From Desulfovibrio desulfuricans (GTDB lineage: Bacteria; Desulfobacterota; Desulfovibrionia; Desulfovibrionales; Desulfovibrionaceae): DNA of 64,000 nt. The stretch spans positions 62,001 to 126,000 of the forward strand of contig NZ_JANFYZ010000003.1 in NCBI RefSeq assembly GCF_024460775.1, read 5' to 3'. Under the pieces are notes generated by a model, which searched no databases, had not been told where the DNA came from, and saw only the letters and a list, made by a program, of their open reading frames with translations. The position numbers were made by a program, and so were the translations under genes. Of the stretch, positions 1 to 9,300 are shown one piece after another (position 1 is the stretch's first letter; each line of letters opens with the position of its first letter).

Positions 1-1
1 G

Positions 2-730
2 CAAGTGGGCTGCGCCATGGCCTGTACCTTTTGTTCCACGGGACAAATGGGCTTTGAACGCAACATGACCATGGCCGAAATTCTGGGGCAGATACTTGTG
101 GCGCGTGCGCACCTGGGTGATGACAGGCCGGAATGGCCCATGCTGCGCAATATTGTGTTCATGGGCATGGGCGAGCCACTGCTCAACATGCGCGAGCTCA
201 TGCGCTCCCTTGAAGGCCTGAATAATGCCAAGGGGCTGAATTTCTCACCCCGCCGCATCACAGTTTCCACATGCGGCATTGAAAAAGGGCTGCGCGAGCT
301 GGGAGATAGCGGCCTTGCTTATCTGGCGGTTTCGCTGCATGCGCCAACGCAGGAACTGCGGGCGAAAATCATGCCCAAGGCCGCACGCTGGCCTCTTGAC
401 GAGATGTTTGAAGCGCTCAAGTCCTACCCGCTTAAAACGCGGGAGCACATTACTTTTGAGTACCTGCTGCTGGGCGGGGTCAACGACGGGCTGGAACAGA
501 CCAGGGATCTGGCCCGGCTGGTGGGCGATGTGCGGGGCAAGCTGAACCTTATTGTTTACAATCCCGCGGAGGGCGCACCTTACGCCGCCCCTACGGAAGA
601 AAGCGTACTGGCCTTTGAGCAGTACCTCTGGAAGCGCAAGATCACGGCCATTCTGCGCAAGAGCAAGGGGCAGGACATCAAGGCAGCTTGCGGGCAGCTT
701 AAAGCTGACCGGCAGGCACAATTGGACTGA
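2..730 (+). CDS. rlmN: 23S rRNA (adenine-2503-C2)/tRNA methyltransferase RlmN, 5'-truncated by window edge
   Basis: A radical-SAM enzyme that methylates C2 of A2503 in 23S rRNA, and A37 of some tRNAs. The window opens inside the gene, just before the iron-sulfur motif CAMACTFC (CxxxCxxC), so the N-terminal accessory domain is missing. The SAM-binding GMGEP segment (MGMGEPLLN) and the C-terminal SKGQDIKAACGQL segment with the conserved methyl-carrying cysteine are present. About 243 residues remain of a family usually 340-390 long. The visible GTG at position 5 is internal, not the start. The gene runs convergently into the cytochrome-b-like gene with only 27 bases between. Confidence 0.95.
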   Translation, partial: QVGCAMACTFCSTGQMGFERNMTMAEILGQILVARAHLGDDRPEWPMLRNIVFMGMGEPLLNMRELMRSLEGLNNAKGLNFSPRRITVSTCGIEKGLRELGDSGLAYLAVSLHAPTQELRAKIMPKAARWPLDEMFEALKSYPLKTREHITFEYLLLGGVNDGLEQTRDLARLVGDVRGKLNLIVYNPAEGAPYAAPTEESVLAFEQYLWKRKITAILRKSKGQDIKAACGQLKADRQAQLD

Positions 731-757
731 ACGGGCAAGCCTTATGCTGGAATAGCT

Positions 758-1264
758 CTAGCGTTGGGCCGGACGCCGCCTTGAACCGCCGCAGCACGTG
801 TCTGCCCCATCGCGTGGTTTCAGCCAGCCGTAACCGCCGGTCCAGCGGCGACAGAGCCTGTAAATCAGCAGGGGAAGCAGGGCTAGGGCGCACACAAGAT
901 GCAGCATTTTGACGTAGGCATACACGCCATCATACAGAGAAAAATTGGGCATATTGTGGACGATGAGCGCCAAACCGCTGATGGCCAGCCCTATCAGCAA
1001 AATAATGCGCAGCAAGCCGCACCGCGTCAGGCAGTAGGCACTGCGCCCCTGAAGGCGCCAGACGGTAAAGGCGTACGTTCCCAAGAACAGCAGTGCCGCA
1101 GAAGAATAATAATGCGCAACAGATGGCGACCAGTTGGAACTTTGAATCAGCCCATATCTTCCAGCTTGCGGCAGATGCGCAAGGCCGCTCCACACGGCTG
1201 TGAGCATGCTGGCCAGCCACAATACACTGAAGAATGAGGAAAAAAGCGAGGGCTGGTTTTTCAT
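758..1264 (-). CDS. Four-helix cytochrome-b-like membrane subunit
   Basis: A 168-residue integral membrane protein with four hydrophobic helices (roughly residues 7-28, 46-68, 84-103, 114-137). Histidines sit near helix ends (AHLPQ, VAHYY, VHNMPN, KMLHLV), as in the diheme cytochrome b subunits of formate dehydrogenases and hydrogenases. Its ATG overlaps the stop of the upstream four-cluster ferredoxin gene by 4 bases (ATGA), so the two are very likely translationally coupled partners. By inference it anchors the ferredoxin subunit and passes electrons to or from menaquinone. No catalytic molybdopterin or hydrogenase gene is adjacent. The heme assignment rests on histidine placement only. Confidence 0.6.
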   Translation of the reverse strand: MKNQPSLFSSFFSVLWLASMLTAVWSGLAHLPQAGRYGLIQSSNWSPSVAHYYSSAALLFLGTYAFTVWRLQGRSAYCLTRCGLLRIILLIGLAISGLALIVHNMPNFSLYDGVYAYVKMLHLVCALALLPLLIYRLCRRWTGGYGWLKPRDGADTCCGGSRRRPAQR

Positions 1265-2250
1265 GGCTTGCGCCTCATCTTTCTTTCACGCCACAGTCTT
1301 AGGCCAGCCAGGGCCGCTCCTGCCACTGGGGCCAGCAGAACAGCCTTCAGCAGGCTGTTTTCCTTATCCATACTGGCGCCAGCCGGGCGCAGGCTCGGCA
1401 TACCAAAGCCTACCTTTCCCTGACGCAGCATGTTGGCCTCGATATCGCGAAAAAGCACCGAAGAAACATAGATGGTGTTTGTTCCGCCATTTTCTTTGAG
1501 CCCAAAAATATCCCCACCCCGCTGTTCCGCCATTTCCTTGGCCAGCGTTGCCATTTCCTCACGAGGTCCTATGCGCATGGCCCCCTGCGGACAGGCCGTC
1601 ACGCAGGCAGGGCTTTCGCCAGCCTTGAGCAGAGAACTGCAATAATCACATTTGAACATCTGCCCGTTGCCAACATATCTGGGCGCAAGATTCAGGTAAG
1701 GCCCAACCCCCGCCTGGCGTTGCGGGATACCCCACGGGCAGGCCCGGTCGCAGGGGCCATCCCCCAGACAGGTGCTGCGGTGGGAGTAAACTGCGCCTTC
1801 GTTGCTTTGGCGCAAAGAGCCAGTGCTGCACAACGTGACACATTGGGGGTTCAGACAATGCAAACAGCGCCGCGGCAAATATATCCGCCGCTCCACACCG
1901 TTAACCGTGATGGAGCACGACTGGATGAAAAGCCAGTTATAGGGAGTAAGCCGGGAGACTTCATCGCGGCGGGTCGACCAGTCATTGCCGCGCACCCATG
2001 AGGGGTAAGGCCGGGGGATCGGCTGAGTTGGGACGGGGATTTCTGACAGATTTCTGTCGCGGCAGGCTGAGACACAGGCTCCGCAACCATTGCAGAGATC
2101 CACATCAATGATGGTGGCACGGTCAGCACCGTTACCCTGGCTCTGTACCCCCGAGGCCAGGGAAGATGCCGCACCCGCCAGCGATAAGCCAGCAGTGCCT
2201 GCCATGGCCTTGATGACTGACCTGCGCTGTAAAAACAGTTTGTTGCCCAT
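1261..2250 (-). CDS. Tat-exported 4Fe-4S ferredoxin-type electron-transfer subunit (HybA/PsrB-like)
   Basis: A 329-residue iron-sulfur protein. It opens with a twin-arginine signal (QRRSVIKAMAG then a hydrophobic stretch), so it is exported folded. Four cysteine groups follow: CNGCGACVSAC, CLHCLNPQCVTLC, CLGDGPCDRAC, and CDYC paired with CVTAC. In the third group the usual second cysteine is aspartate (about D164). A hydrophobic C-terminal helix (about 300-318) followed by RERKMRRKP probably anchors it in the inner membrane, as in HybA. It is translationally coupled to the cytochrome-b-like gene downstream. Together they look like a periplasm-facing quinone-linked electron conduit; the donor or acceptor is unknown. 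Confidence 0.8.
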   Translation of the reverse strand: MGNKLFLQRRSVIKAMAGTAGLSLAGAASSLASGVQSQGNGADRATIIDVDLCNGCGACVSACRDRNLSEIPVPTQPIPRPYPSWVRGNDWSTRRDEVSRLTPYNWLFIQSCSITVNGVERRIYLPRRCLHCLNPQCVTLCSTGSLRQSNEGAVYSHRSTCLGDGPCDRACPWGIPQRQAGVGPYLNLAPRYVGNGQMFKCDYCSSLLKAGESPACVTACPQGAMRIGPREEMATLAKEMAEQRGGDIFGLKENGGTNTIYVSSVLFRDIEANMLRQGKVGFGMPSLRPAGASMDKENSLLKAVLLAPVAGAALAGLRLWRERKMRRKP

Positions 2251-2405
2251 GGGAATGCCTTGCCTGTTACTGTCTTGCAGTAATCCTATAGGCCTGCCTT
2301 TACCGTGGCGTCAACGTCTCAGGCAATTTGTCCGGCAAGGTCTGGTCATCCGGGGAATGGTTGTCCCTCCATCCACAGCACGGCAACTGACTGTCCAGAT
2401 ACGTA

Positions 2406-3815
2406 TCAGGCAAGCGCGGCCTTTTCAAATGGCGGTGGGGGTCTCCAACGCCAAAACAAGGCCAGCAAAGGCACAAGACCTGCCAGCTCTGCCAGTTCAC
2501 GCGGTGCAACCAGCCCTATCCCCCACCACAGTCCTACGCAGGCGGCGCAGCTGCCAAGCATGAGCCCCCACTGCCCAAGCGACATGGGGCGCGCGGCCCA
2601 CTGAAAATAGCCCACTGTAAGCAGGGCTACCCAAACCTTGGTAATGGTGAGGGACAAGGCCGCGCCTTCAAGGGGCATGGCAGGAATAAGAGTAAAGCAG
2701 CACACCAGATTGCACACCAGGCCCGTAAGATAAAATAGCAGGAGCAGGCGGTGCTGGCGCATGCCGATCATGGCGTATGCCGCAAGGTTGTGCAAAAAGG
2801 CCGTTGCCAGGCAAGGTGTAAGCAAGCGCTGTGCGGTGACCGCACTTTGATAATTGGGACCGTAAATCAGGGGAAGAAAGCGGTCGCTCTCCACACAGAT
2901 AAGAAAGATAATGGGCAACGACGCAGCCCAAAGGGAGCGGGCAGTCTGACCGGCCAGCTGGCGGAATGCGCCTTTGTCCTGCTGCCACAGCTTTGCCAGC
3001 AGCGGAAAAATCACCTTGCCCAGCAATGCGCTGGAAACAAGCACCGACAGGCCCTCAACAGTTTCCCACGCCACCCCGTAGCCGCCCACATCAGCATTGC
3101 CGCCATACTGCTTAAGAAATATGACGTTGATCTTGTTATAGAACATGGCGCAGCCAGCCATGCAGGTAAAGATGAGGCCGTGCTTCATATGGCGGGCCAG
3201 ATCTTTCATGCCATCAAGGCCAACTCCTGCCAGAGGATTGCGTTGCAAGGCCAGCAAAGCAAAAATGATGCACAGCACCGATTCCATGGGCTTGTACAGG
3301 GCAATCACAATGGGCGGGGCCCCAATGACCACGCAGACGATGCCAAAGCCAATGCCCAGCAGTGCTGAAGGCACACGGATGCGCATTTCCACATCCTGCC
3401 GCCCCCGCGCCTGGCAGAGCGCAAAAAACGAATCGCTCACGCCGTCCAGTCCTAGACCCGCGGCTATGCACATAACCACAAGCCGCAACTCTGGCGTATA
3501 GTTCTGCCAGCCGGTCACAAGCCATGTAACGCAGAGGGCCAGAATAAGCACAATCAGCTTGAGCCAGGTGACTTCACCCAGCAGAGCCACCGGGCGCCCT
3601 TCGCGGCGGGCAAATGTTGAGAGCAGAAAATCGTTAAGGCCCACGTCAGCTATGGTTTTCACCAGATAGCCGAACGTGAGCGCCAGCACGACCTGCCCCA
3701 GTATATCGGGGCTGCGGCGTGCAAGAAGAATGGTAAAAGCGGTCCACGCCAGGTCGCGCGTCCACTGCGCACCCAGAATGTACCCCAGTCGTCGGGGGAT
3801 GCTTTTCAGCTTCAT
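2406..3815 (-). CDS. MOP-superfamily lipid-linked saccharide flippase (Wzx-like)
   Basis: A 469-residue polytopic protein with about 12-14 hydrophobic helices and few charged loops, in the oligosaccharide/polysaccharide transporter branch of the MOP superfamily. The N-terminus (YILGAQWTRDLAWTAFTILLAR) and the DVGLNDFLLS segment fit that family. Such proteins move undecaprenyl-linked or other lipid-linked glycans across the inner membrane. It follows the HlyD-type adaptor gene by 9 bases, so it is the last gene of a leftward operon with the PKS-like gene, tolC-like and adaptor genes. That operon has no ABC or RND pump gene, so this may be its only inner-membrane transporter (inference). Confidence 0.8.
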   Translation of the reverse strand: MKLKSIPRRLGYILGAQWTRDLAWTAFTILLARRSPDILGQVVLALTFGYLVKTIADVGLNDFLLSTFARREGRPVALLGEVTWLKLIVLILALCVTWLVTGWQNYTPELRLVVMCIAAGLGLDGVSDSFFALCQARGRQDVEMRIRVPSALLGIGFGIVCVVIGAPPIVIALYKPMESVLCIIFALLALQRNPLAGVGLDGMKDLARHMKHGLIFTCMAGCAMFYNKINVIFLKQYGGNADVGGYGVAWETVEGLSVLVSSALLGKVIFPLLAKLWQQDKGAFRQLAGQTARSLWAASLPIIFLICVESDRFLPLIYGPNYQSAVTAQRLLTPCLATAFLHNLAAYAMIGMRQHRLLLLFYLTGLVCNLVCCFTLIPAMPLEGAALSLTITKVWVALLTVGYFQWAARPMSLGQWGLMLGSCAACVGLWWGIGLVAPRELAELAGLVPLLALFWRWRPPPPFEKAALA

Positions 3816-3824
3816 GAAACGGCT

Positions 3825-4790
3825 TTACCTGCTCCCTTTGAATCGCACCACAGCCTTGAACCCAGGTTTGAGTTCCAGACCAGGATTGGGGACAGTAAGC
3901 TCCACCGTATAGTAGGACGGGTTTGAAACGCTCATATCACTAGAAACCCAGGAAATTTCATTCACTGTACCGTTGAACTTCTTATTGTTCAGCGAAGGAA
4001 TCTCAACTTCCACCGAGTCGCCAGCCTTGATGCCGCTGATTTCGGCCTCGTAGACAGGCACCTGGATCAGCACGGGATCAAGCCGCCCCACACGCACGGG
4101 CGTGGTGCCAGCGGCCAACAGGGAACCGGGGTTGAGCGTGGCGTCAAGTGACAGCACATAACCGTCAATGGGAGAAGTCAGCGTAAGCGAGGCTGGCAGG
4201 CGCTCCCCTTCCTTGATGGTCGTGCCGAAATAGCCGCTCAGTTCTTCGAGACGGGCGGCAAAGTTCTGTTCAGATTTCTGGATGGTCACAGTCAAAAGTT
4301 CAATGCGGCGCTTCAGGGAGTGAACATCGTCTTCCAGTCGGCTGGAAGCCTGTGCTGAACCAAGCCCCGAGGCCGCAAGCTGCCGGGCCTTGTTACGCTG
4401 GGCGGCAGTTTCTGCAAGCTTGCGGTCAAGATCAAGCACCTGCCCTCTCAGATTCTCGGTAGCAGCCCCGGTGGTTACTTCTCGTTGCAGCACCCGCTCG
4501 GCCTCTTCCTGAAGGTGGTACCGCATCAACGGGGCACCCTTGGCAACGGCTTGGCCAGGCTTGACCAGCACCTCGTCCACAACAGAGTTAAAAGGCACAG
4601 GCACGGCGCGCGTGACAGTTGTAACGACCTTGCCGGTCAGAATAGTCGCGCCAGCGCCTATGGAACCATTATCAGCAGCAGAGGCTGCGTCCTGAAACAT
4701 CAAGGCAGCAAGCATCACTACAACAGACAGTGCTGCTGCAAAACAACGGTGCCGCGCCTGCGACAGCGTTTTCTTGTACATACCCAACAT
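3825..4790 (-). CDS. Periplasmic adaptor (HlyD/MFP family)
   Basis: A 321-residue membrane-fusion protein. An N-terminal signal (residues about 17-38, ending AASAA) is followed by a first half-lipoyl segment (VPFNSVVDEVLVKPGQAV), a coiled-coil hairpin (about 85-190), the second half-lipoyl segment (SPIDGYVLSLDATLNPGSLL) and a beta-barrel/membrane-proximal region to the end. Such adaptors bridge an inner-membrane transporter to a TolC-type channel. The start lies behind a clear AAGGAG site and overlaps the tolC-like stop by 1 base, so the pair is co-translated. The protein is shorter than RND adaptors (about 370-400 residues), which resembles adaptors in polysaccharide-linked loci. Confidence 0.85.
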   Translation of the reverse strand: MLGMYKKTLSQARHRCFAAALSVVVMLAALMFQDAASAADNGSIGAGATILTGKVVTTVTRAVPVPFNSVVDEVLVKPGQAVAKGAPLMRYHLQEEAERVLQREVTTGAATENLRGQVLDLDRKLAETAAQRNKARQLAASGLGSAQASSRLEDDVHSLKRRIELLTVTIQKSEQNFAARLEELSGYFGTTIKEGERLPASLTLTSPIDGYVLSLDATLNPGSLLAAGTTPVRVGRLDPVLIQVPVYEAEISGIKAGDSVEVEIPSLNNKKFNGTVNEISWVSSDMSVSNPSYYTVELTVPNPGLELKPGFKAVVRFKGSR

Positions 4791-6250
4791 TACAGCAACT
4801 CCTTAGCAGGCAGGCCGAGGAAGCGCTGGGCCAGGGAATTTGACAGATCCATCCACTCAAGCTGGGCCAGCTTATAGTCAAGCTCTGCACTGATGTAGGC
4901 TATGCGCGCCTGAACCATGTCTTCCTGTTTGGAGGCCATGTCGGGCAACTGCGCAATGCCTTCGTGGAAAGAAATCTGGGCTTCCTTGTACTGCATGCTG
5001 GCCGTGTCCAAGCGGGTCTTGGCAAGCTTGAGCTCCGTTTCGGCCAAGGCTACCCGCTGCTCGCTCTGGAGCCATTTGTTGGAGTAGTCCGAACGTTTGC
5101 GGGCGAGCTCGTGGAAGGCCTGGGCCTTTACCATGCGCGCGGTCTGCACGCCACGGTATCTGCGTCCCCAGTCGATAAGCGGGAAGTCAAAGGTCAGGTG
5201 CAAAAAGGTGTCTTCTGCTCCGCTCGGGGGCTGATACTGACCCGCCGGAGGATTATTGTTCAGTGCAATGGACATGGTCGGCATATACTGGGCCCAGGCG
5301 ACCATAATATTGTAATCGCCCAGGGTCACCTGTCCACGAAGCAGCAGATCATCTTCAGTGGCAGGCCAGCGTTCTTCCCAGGAGAGCTTGCGGCCGTCAA
5401 AACCGGCCAGTACGGAATCAGCGCTCTTGGTATCCACCTCAAGCCTCTGCTGCGGCTCAACGCCAGCAAGAATCTTGAGCTGTGTACGCTGCATCACTTC
5501 CTTCATGCGGGTCTGCTCCAGCTTGAGTTCAAGCTCGCGCTGGTGCTGGATGGCCATGTTGAGCGAAACACCCTGGCGGCCGTCAACGGCCTCAACCTTC
5601 TTCCAGTAATCCACAAGCTCCTTGCCAAGCGGCAGCAGCTCTTTCTGCGCTTCCACAATCTTCTGCTGGGCCTGAAGCTGGAGATAGGCCTCGCCAATCT
5701 TGCCAATAGCCTTGCCCACGGCTTTGCGGTGGGTGGAGATTGCCAGATTGACCATGGCTGACTGCACCTTGTGTTCAAAGTAGGTGGCCATGGGATTGGG
5801 GAAGGCGGCATAAAAACCCACGCGGAACCGGGTCTGACCGTAATCGCTGGGCGTATCTTTATTGTCCATATTATACCGCGTCAGGTTATTGGACACGGTA
5901 AAATTCATGCGAGGCTCGGGAAGGTACTTCCACACAGCGTCCGTCTGGGCGAGACGCTTGATTTCAATATTCACGGCGCTGTTGACCAGGGCAGGCGACT
6001 GCTGGATGGTCAGGAACACGCAATCTTCGAAGGAAAAAACCTTCTTGGGATCATAGAGGTTCGGCACTGCGGCTTCAAGCTTGGCCTTGTTTTCAACAGG
6101 CACCCCTGGGGCTTCTTCAAGCCAGTGCTTGGCGGGAAGCTCCGGCGACTTGAGCCCGGCCTTGTTGGAACAGGCTCCGGCAAGCAGGGCCGCCACAAGC
6201 AGCAGCGGCAGAAAAAGACGTGTAGTAAGGTTTGCTTGTGCAGTGAGCAT
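4790..6250 (-). CDS. TolC-family outer-membrane channel lipoprotein
   Basis: A 486-residue outer-membrane efflux protein. The signal peptide ends in the lipobox LLAGAC, so the mature protein is probably lipidated, as in NodT/OprM-type channels. The body is mainly long helical stretches with two repeats (about 90-290 and 320-480) and typical segments such as the helical RSDYSNKWLQSEQRVALAE and DYKLAQLEW near the C-terminus. It lies 52 bases after the PKS-like gene and overlaps the adaptor gene by 1 base. Partner choice by context: the HlyD-type adaptor downstream. The exported substrate is unknown, but the operon suggests the product of the PKS-like and oxoamine-synthase pair. Confidence 0.88.
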   Translation of the reverse strand: MLTAQANLTTRLFLPLLLVAALLAGACSNKAGLKSPELPAKHWLEEAPGVPVENKAKLEAAVPNLYDPKKVFSFEDCVFLTIQQSPALVNSAVNIEIKRLAQTDAVWKYLPEPRMNFTVSNNLTRYNMDNKDTPSDYGQTRFRVGFYAAFPNPMATYFEHKVQSAMVNLAISTHRKAVGKAIGKIGEAYLQLQAQQKIVEAQKELLPLGKELVDYWKKVEAVDGRQGVSLNMAIQHQRELELKLEQTRMKEVMQRTQLKILAGVEPQQRLEVDTKSADSVLAGFDGRKLSWEERWPATEDDLLLRGQVTLGDYNIMVAWAQYMPTMSIALNNNPPAGQYQPPSGAEDTFLHLTFDFPLIDWGRRYRGVQTARMVKAQAFHELARKRSDYSNKWLQSEQRVALAETELKLAKTRLDTASMQYKEAQISFHEGIAQLPDMASKQEDMVQARIAYISAELDYKLAQLEWMDLSNSLAQRFLGLPAKELL

Positions 6251-6302
6251 CTGGCACCCTTTGCGCCGTTGCGCTTTGCGCGACGCTGAGCAGATTGAGT
6301 GT

Positions 6303-9300
6303 TTATGCCGAGGGATTCACGGCAGGGGAAAGCCCGGCCTGATCACATCGGTCAAATTCAAGATGGTGAATTGTCAAAAAAACATGCCCTTCCTGATCAA
6401 TTACCTGCGCGTCAAAACGACGCAACCGCGCATTGGCCCAGGAACGCTGCATCAATATGCGCAAGGGGCCATCAGCACGGATCGGCCCGATGCGGATAAA
6501 GCCCACAGCATGCAAAGCCCACTCCTGCATAGCGGCAGCAAGAGCGGCAGTGTCAGAAAAATCCTTGGAGTATTCGGATGTTATGGCAAGCCATGCAGCC
6601 TGCAATACGCCCTCCACCACAAGCATGTCGCCAGTATAGCCAGAATCAGCTCCGGGGGCAATGCATGTCTGGGGCAAACTCAGCGCGCCAGAAAACAGGT
6701 CATCGGGCAGCGTGCAGAAGTTTTCCACAAAGCGCCACTCACGGCCAAGCCCGGCTGCTTTATAAAATGGCCCGGTGTCCAGCACAGGGCTTGCCACGGA
6801 GGCTGCCGCGGGCACCTCTTCCCACAGGGGGCGCACACTGCTGCGATGGGCCGCAAGCCACACCATGCCCTCGCTTACCGGCGCATACTGGGCAGTATGC
6901 CGACCATTGGGCGTCAATCCGCGCACAGCAAGCTCACTGCGGCACATGCGCGTCATGACTTTTTCCTGCATCAGCCAGGGTTCAGCCTCAGCTGTCACCC
7001 GGCATTCGCGAGTAATGCCGGACGGTAATTCCGGCGCATCAAAAAACCGCAAATCGCAAAAGCCCGTAACTGTCAGCCAGGGCAAAGCTTGCCTCGAGCT
7101 TTCGAGCATGGCCTCCAGACTGCGGCAAACCGGCAGACGCGGCACATCAGACCCAAGGCAGTTGCCCTGCTGCGCGCCGTGCAGCGCCAGCGTTTTGTCG
7201 GCAAAGTGCGAAAAATGGCAGCCCCCCTGAAACAGGGTGGCGGTTGAGCGGTATGCAGGCTGCGGCTCAGGAAACACCAGCGGGAACCTCAATGGATTCT
7301 CCTTGATGATGTCCCGGACGGGCGGCTCTTCGCAAACAACCGGGCCGTCAATGGCCTCTGGCCGTACCCAGATCACCTGTTCGGCTGTGCCGCAAAGAAT
7401 TTCACGCGCCAGCATGTCGCCCCATTCGTCAAGGCTCGCCCTTTCGGGGCCGTGCAACATGCGGATTGCCCGCACAGCCACACCATGAGCGTGAGCCGCC
7501 GCATCCAGGGCTTTTTCCAGCGGGGCGTCAAAAATACAGTTCTCCGCTTCGGGCGGCAGCACGGAACAACTGCCGACAAAGCGCAAGCCGTGCGGCACGG
7601 CGGCCGCAATTGCCGATTCCATCAACGCGCCAAGGCGCTCCGGCGCAGCCTGTGGCGGCACGTCATCGGCAGAAGGCGCAACCATGATCCCAGCCGGGAC
7701 AGGCGGCACAAAAAACAGACCATCCACTCTGCCCTGTGCCTGTGCGAAATCGGCTACGGCCGCCTGCAACTGACTGGCTACAAGAGCGGTTTCGCCGCCT
7801 TTTCCCAAGTCGATATCGAGCGGCATCAGTCTTGCGCCGGCCTTGGCAAGGGGAGCGCACCGCTCAAGCAGCGGCTGGGGCACGCCCAGCACGCATCCCA
7901 GAGGTGCAATGCCGCTCAGCAGGCGGGGCAATATGTAAGCATCCAGCACGCAGAGGAGCACCGCATCGCCAGGCTGCAGATTTATCCCGGAAGCACTGGG
8001 ATCAAGCGGAAGAGGCTCAAGGCGCAAATCACGATTGCACCCATCAGGGGGCAAGGCCTTAAGAGGGGCAAACCTGCGCAAAGGCTCCGCACAGAGCTTT
8101 GCAGTTGCACTGGCCCTTTCTGCGGTGTGTTCAGCCTGCCCGGCAAACGCGGAACCGCCGGAAAGCACCCGGCCTAGATCTCCGATGGTTGATACCTGCA
8201 GCAGATCTTCAAAATTGACGGTAATGCCAAGGGCCTTTTCCACATCCTGCACAATATGGGGAAAACGGCTGGAGCGCAGGGCGAGATCATAACGCAGATC
8301 CATTTCTGGACGCAGATCCTCAACCGGTCTGCCGCAGGCCTGAGCCAGAATTTGCAGAACCACCGCCATGCTTTCGGCATGGGATGCAGTTACAGGTGCG
8401 GAATCCGCCGCAGCGGCAGCAGAATCAGCAAATTCAGCATTTGCTGTATCCATGACACTGGATTGCGGCGCTTCTGACGCCGCCGAAGCGCAGACATTTG
8501 CGCCATTGCCAGCCACAGCGGGGCGTAAACCGCAGTGGGGCGCCGGTTTGCAGGCCAGCATGCGGGCTTCGCCGCCGCTTGCCGCCTGCCTTGCCCGCCG
8601 GGCCACAGCATCACGCCGCAGATACCCCAGCGAATACAGGTGGGCGCAAGCCTGACGCATGCCCTCGACCTCTTTCCCCTTGCGCCCTGCGGTCAGGCAT
8701 TTTGCCTGAGGTTCATTGTCAGCCGCAAGGCTGCACAGCGTATCCTGCGGACCTAGCTCAAGGAAATACCGGATACCCTCACGGTTCCACATGGTCTGCA
8801 CACATTCAGTCCAGCGCACGGAATTTTCATCCAGATCGGCGATGTACTGGCAGATGGAGGGCTGATCTTCCGGATAGAAATCTGCGGTAATACCGCTCAG
8901 CATGGGTCTTTCGGGCGCAGACATGTCGAGGGCGCTCAGGCGGCGCAAAGAAATGTCGCGCAACACGCGCATGCTCGGATGGTGAAAAGCCAGGCTGACA
9001 TTGAGCACAATGGCAGGGATGCGGCGCTTGCGCAGGCTCTTGCGCGCTTCCTGCAAGACCCCGCGCGGGCCGCTCAGAATGAATTGGTGCGGCGTGTTGT
9101 AATTGGAAACGTAGAGGGCGGGCCATGTGGCGCAGGCTTCATTGATGATCTCGGCATCAGCGTGCACGGCCATCATGCCTGTTTCGCGGGAAGCCCCTGC
9201 CTCCAGCTCCGACATGTGTACAGCGCGCGTATCCAGAATATACCACGCCACTTCAGGGGCCAGTATGCCTGAAAAACAGAGAGCAATCAATTCGCCAAGG

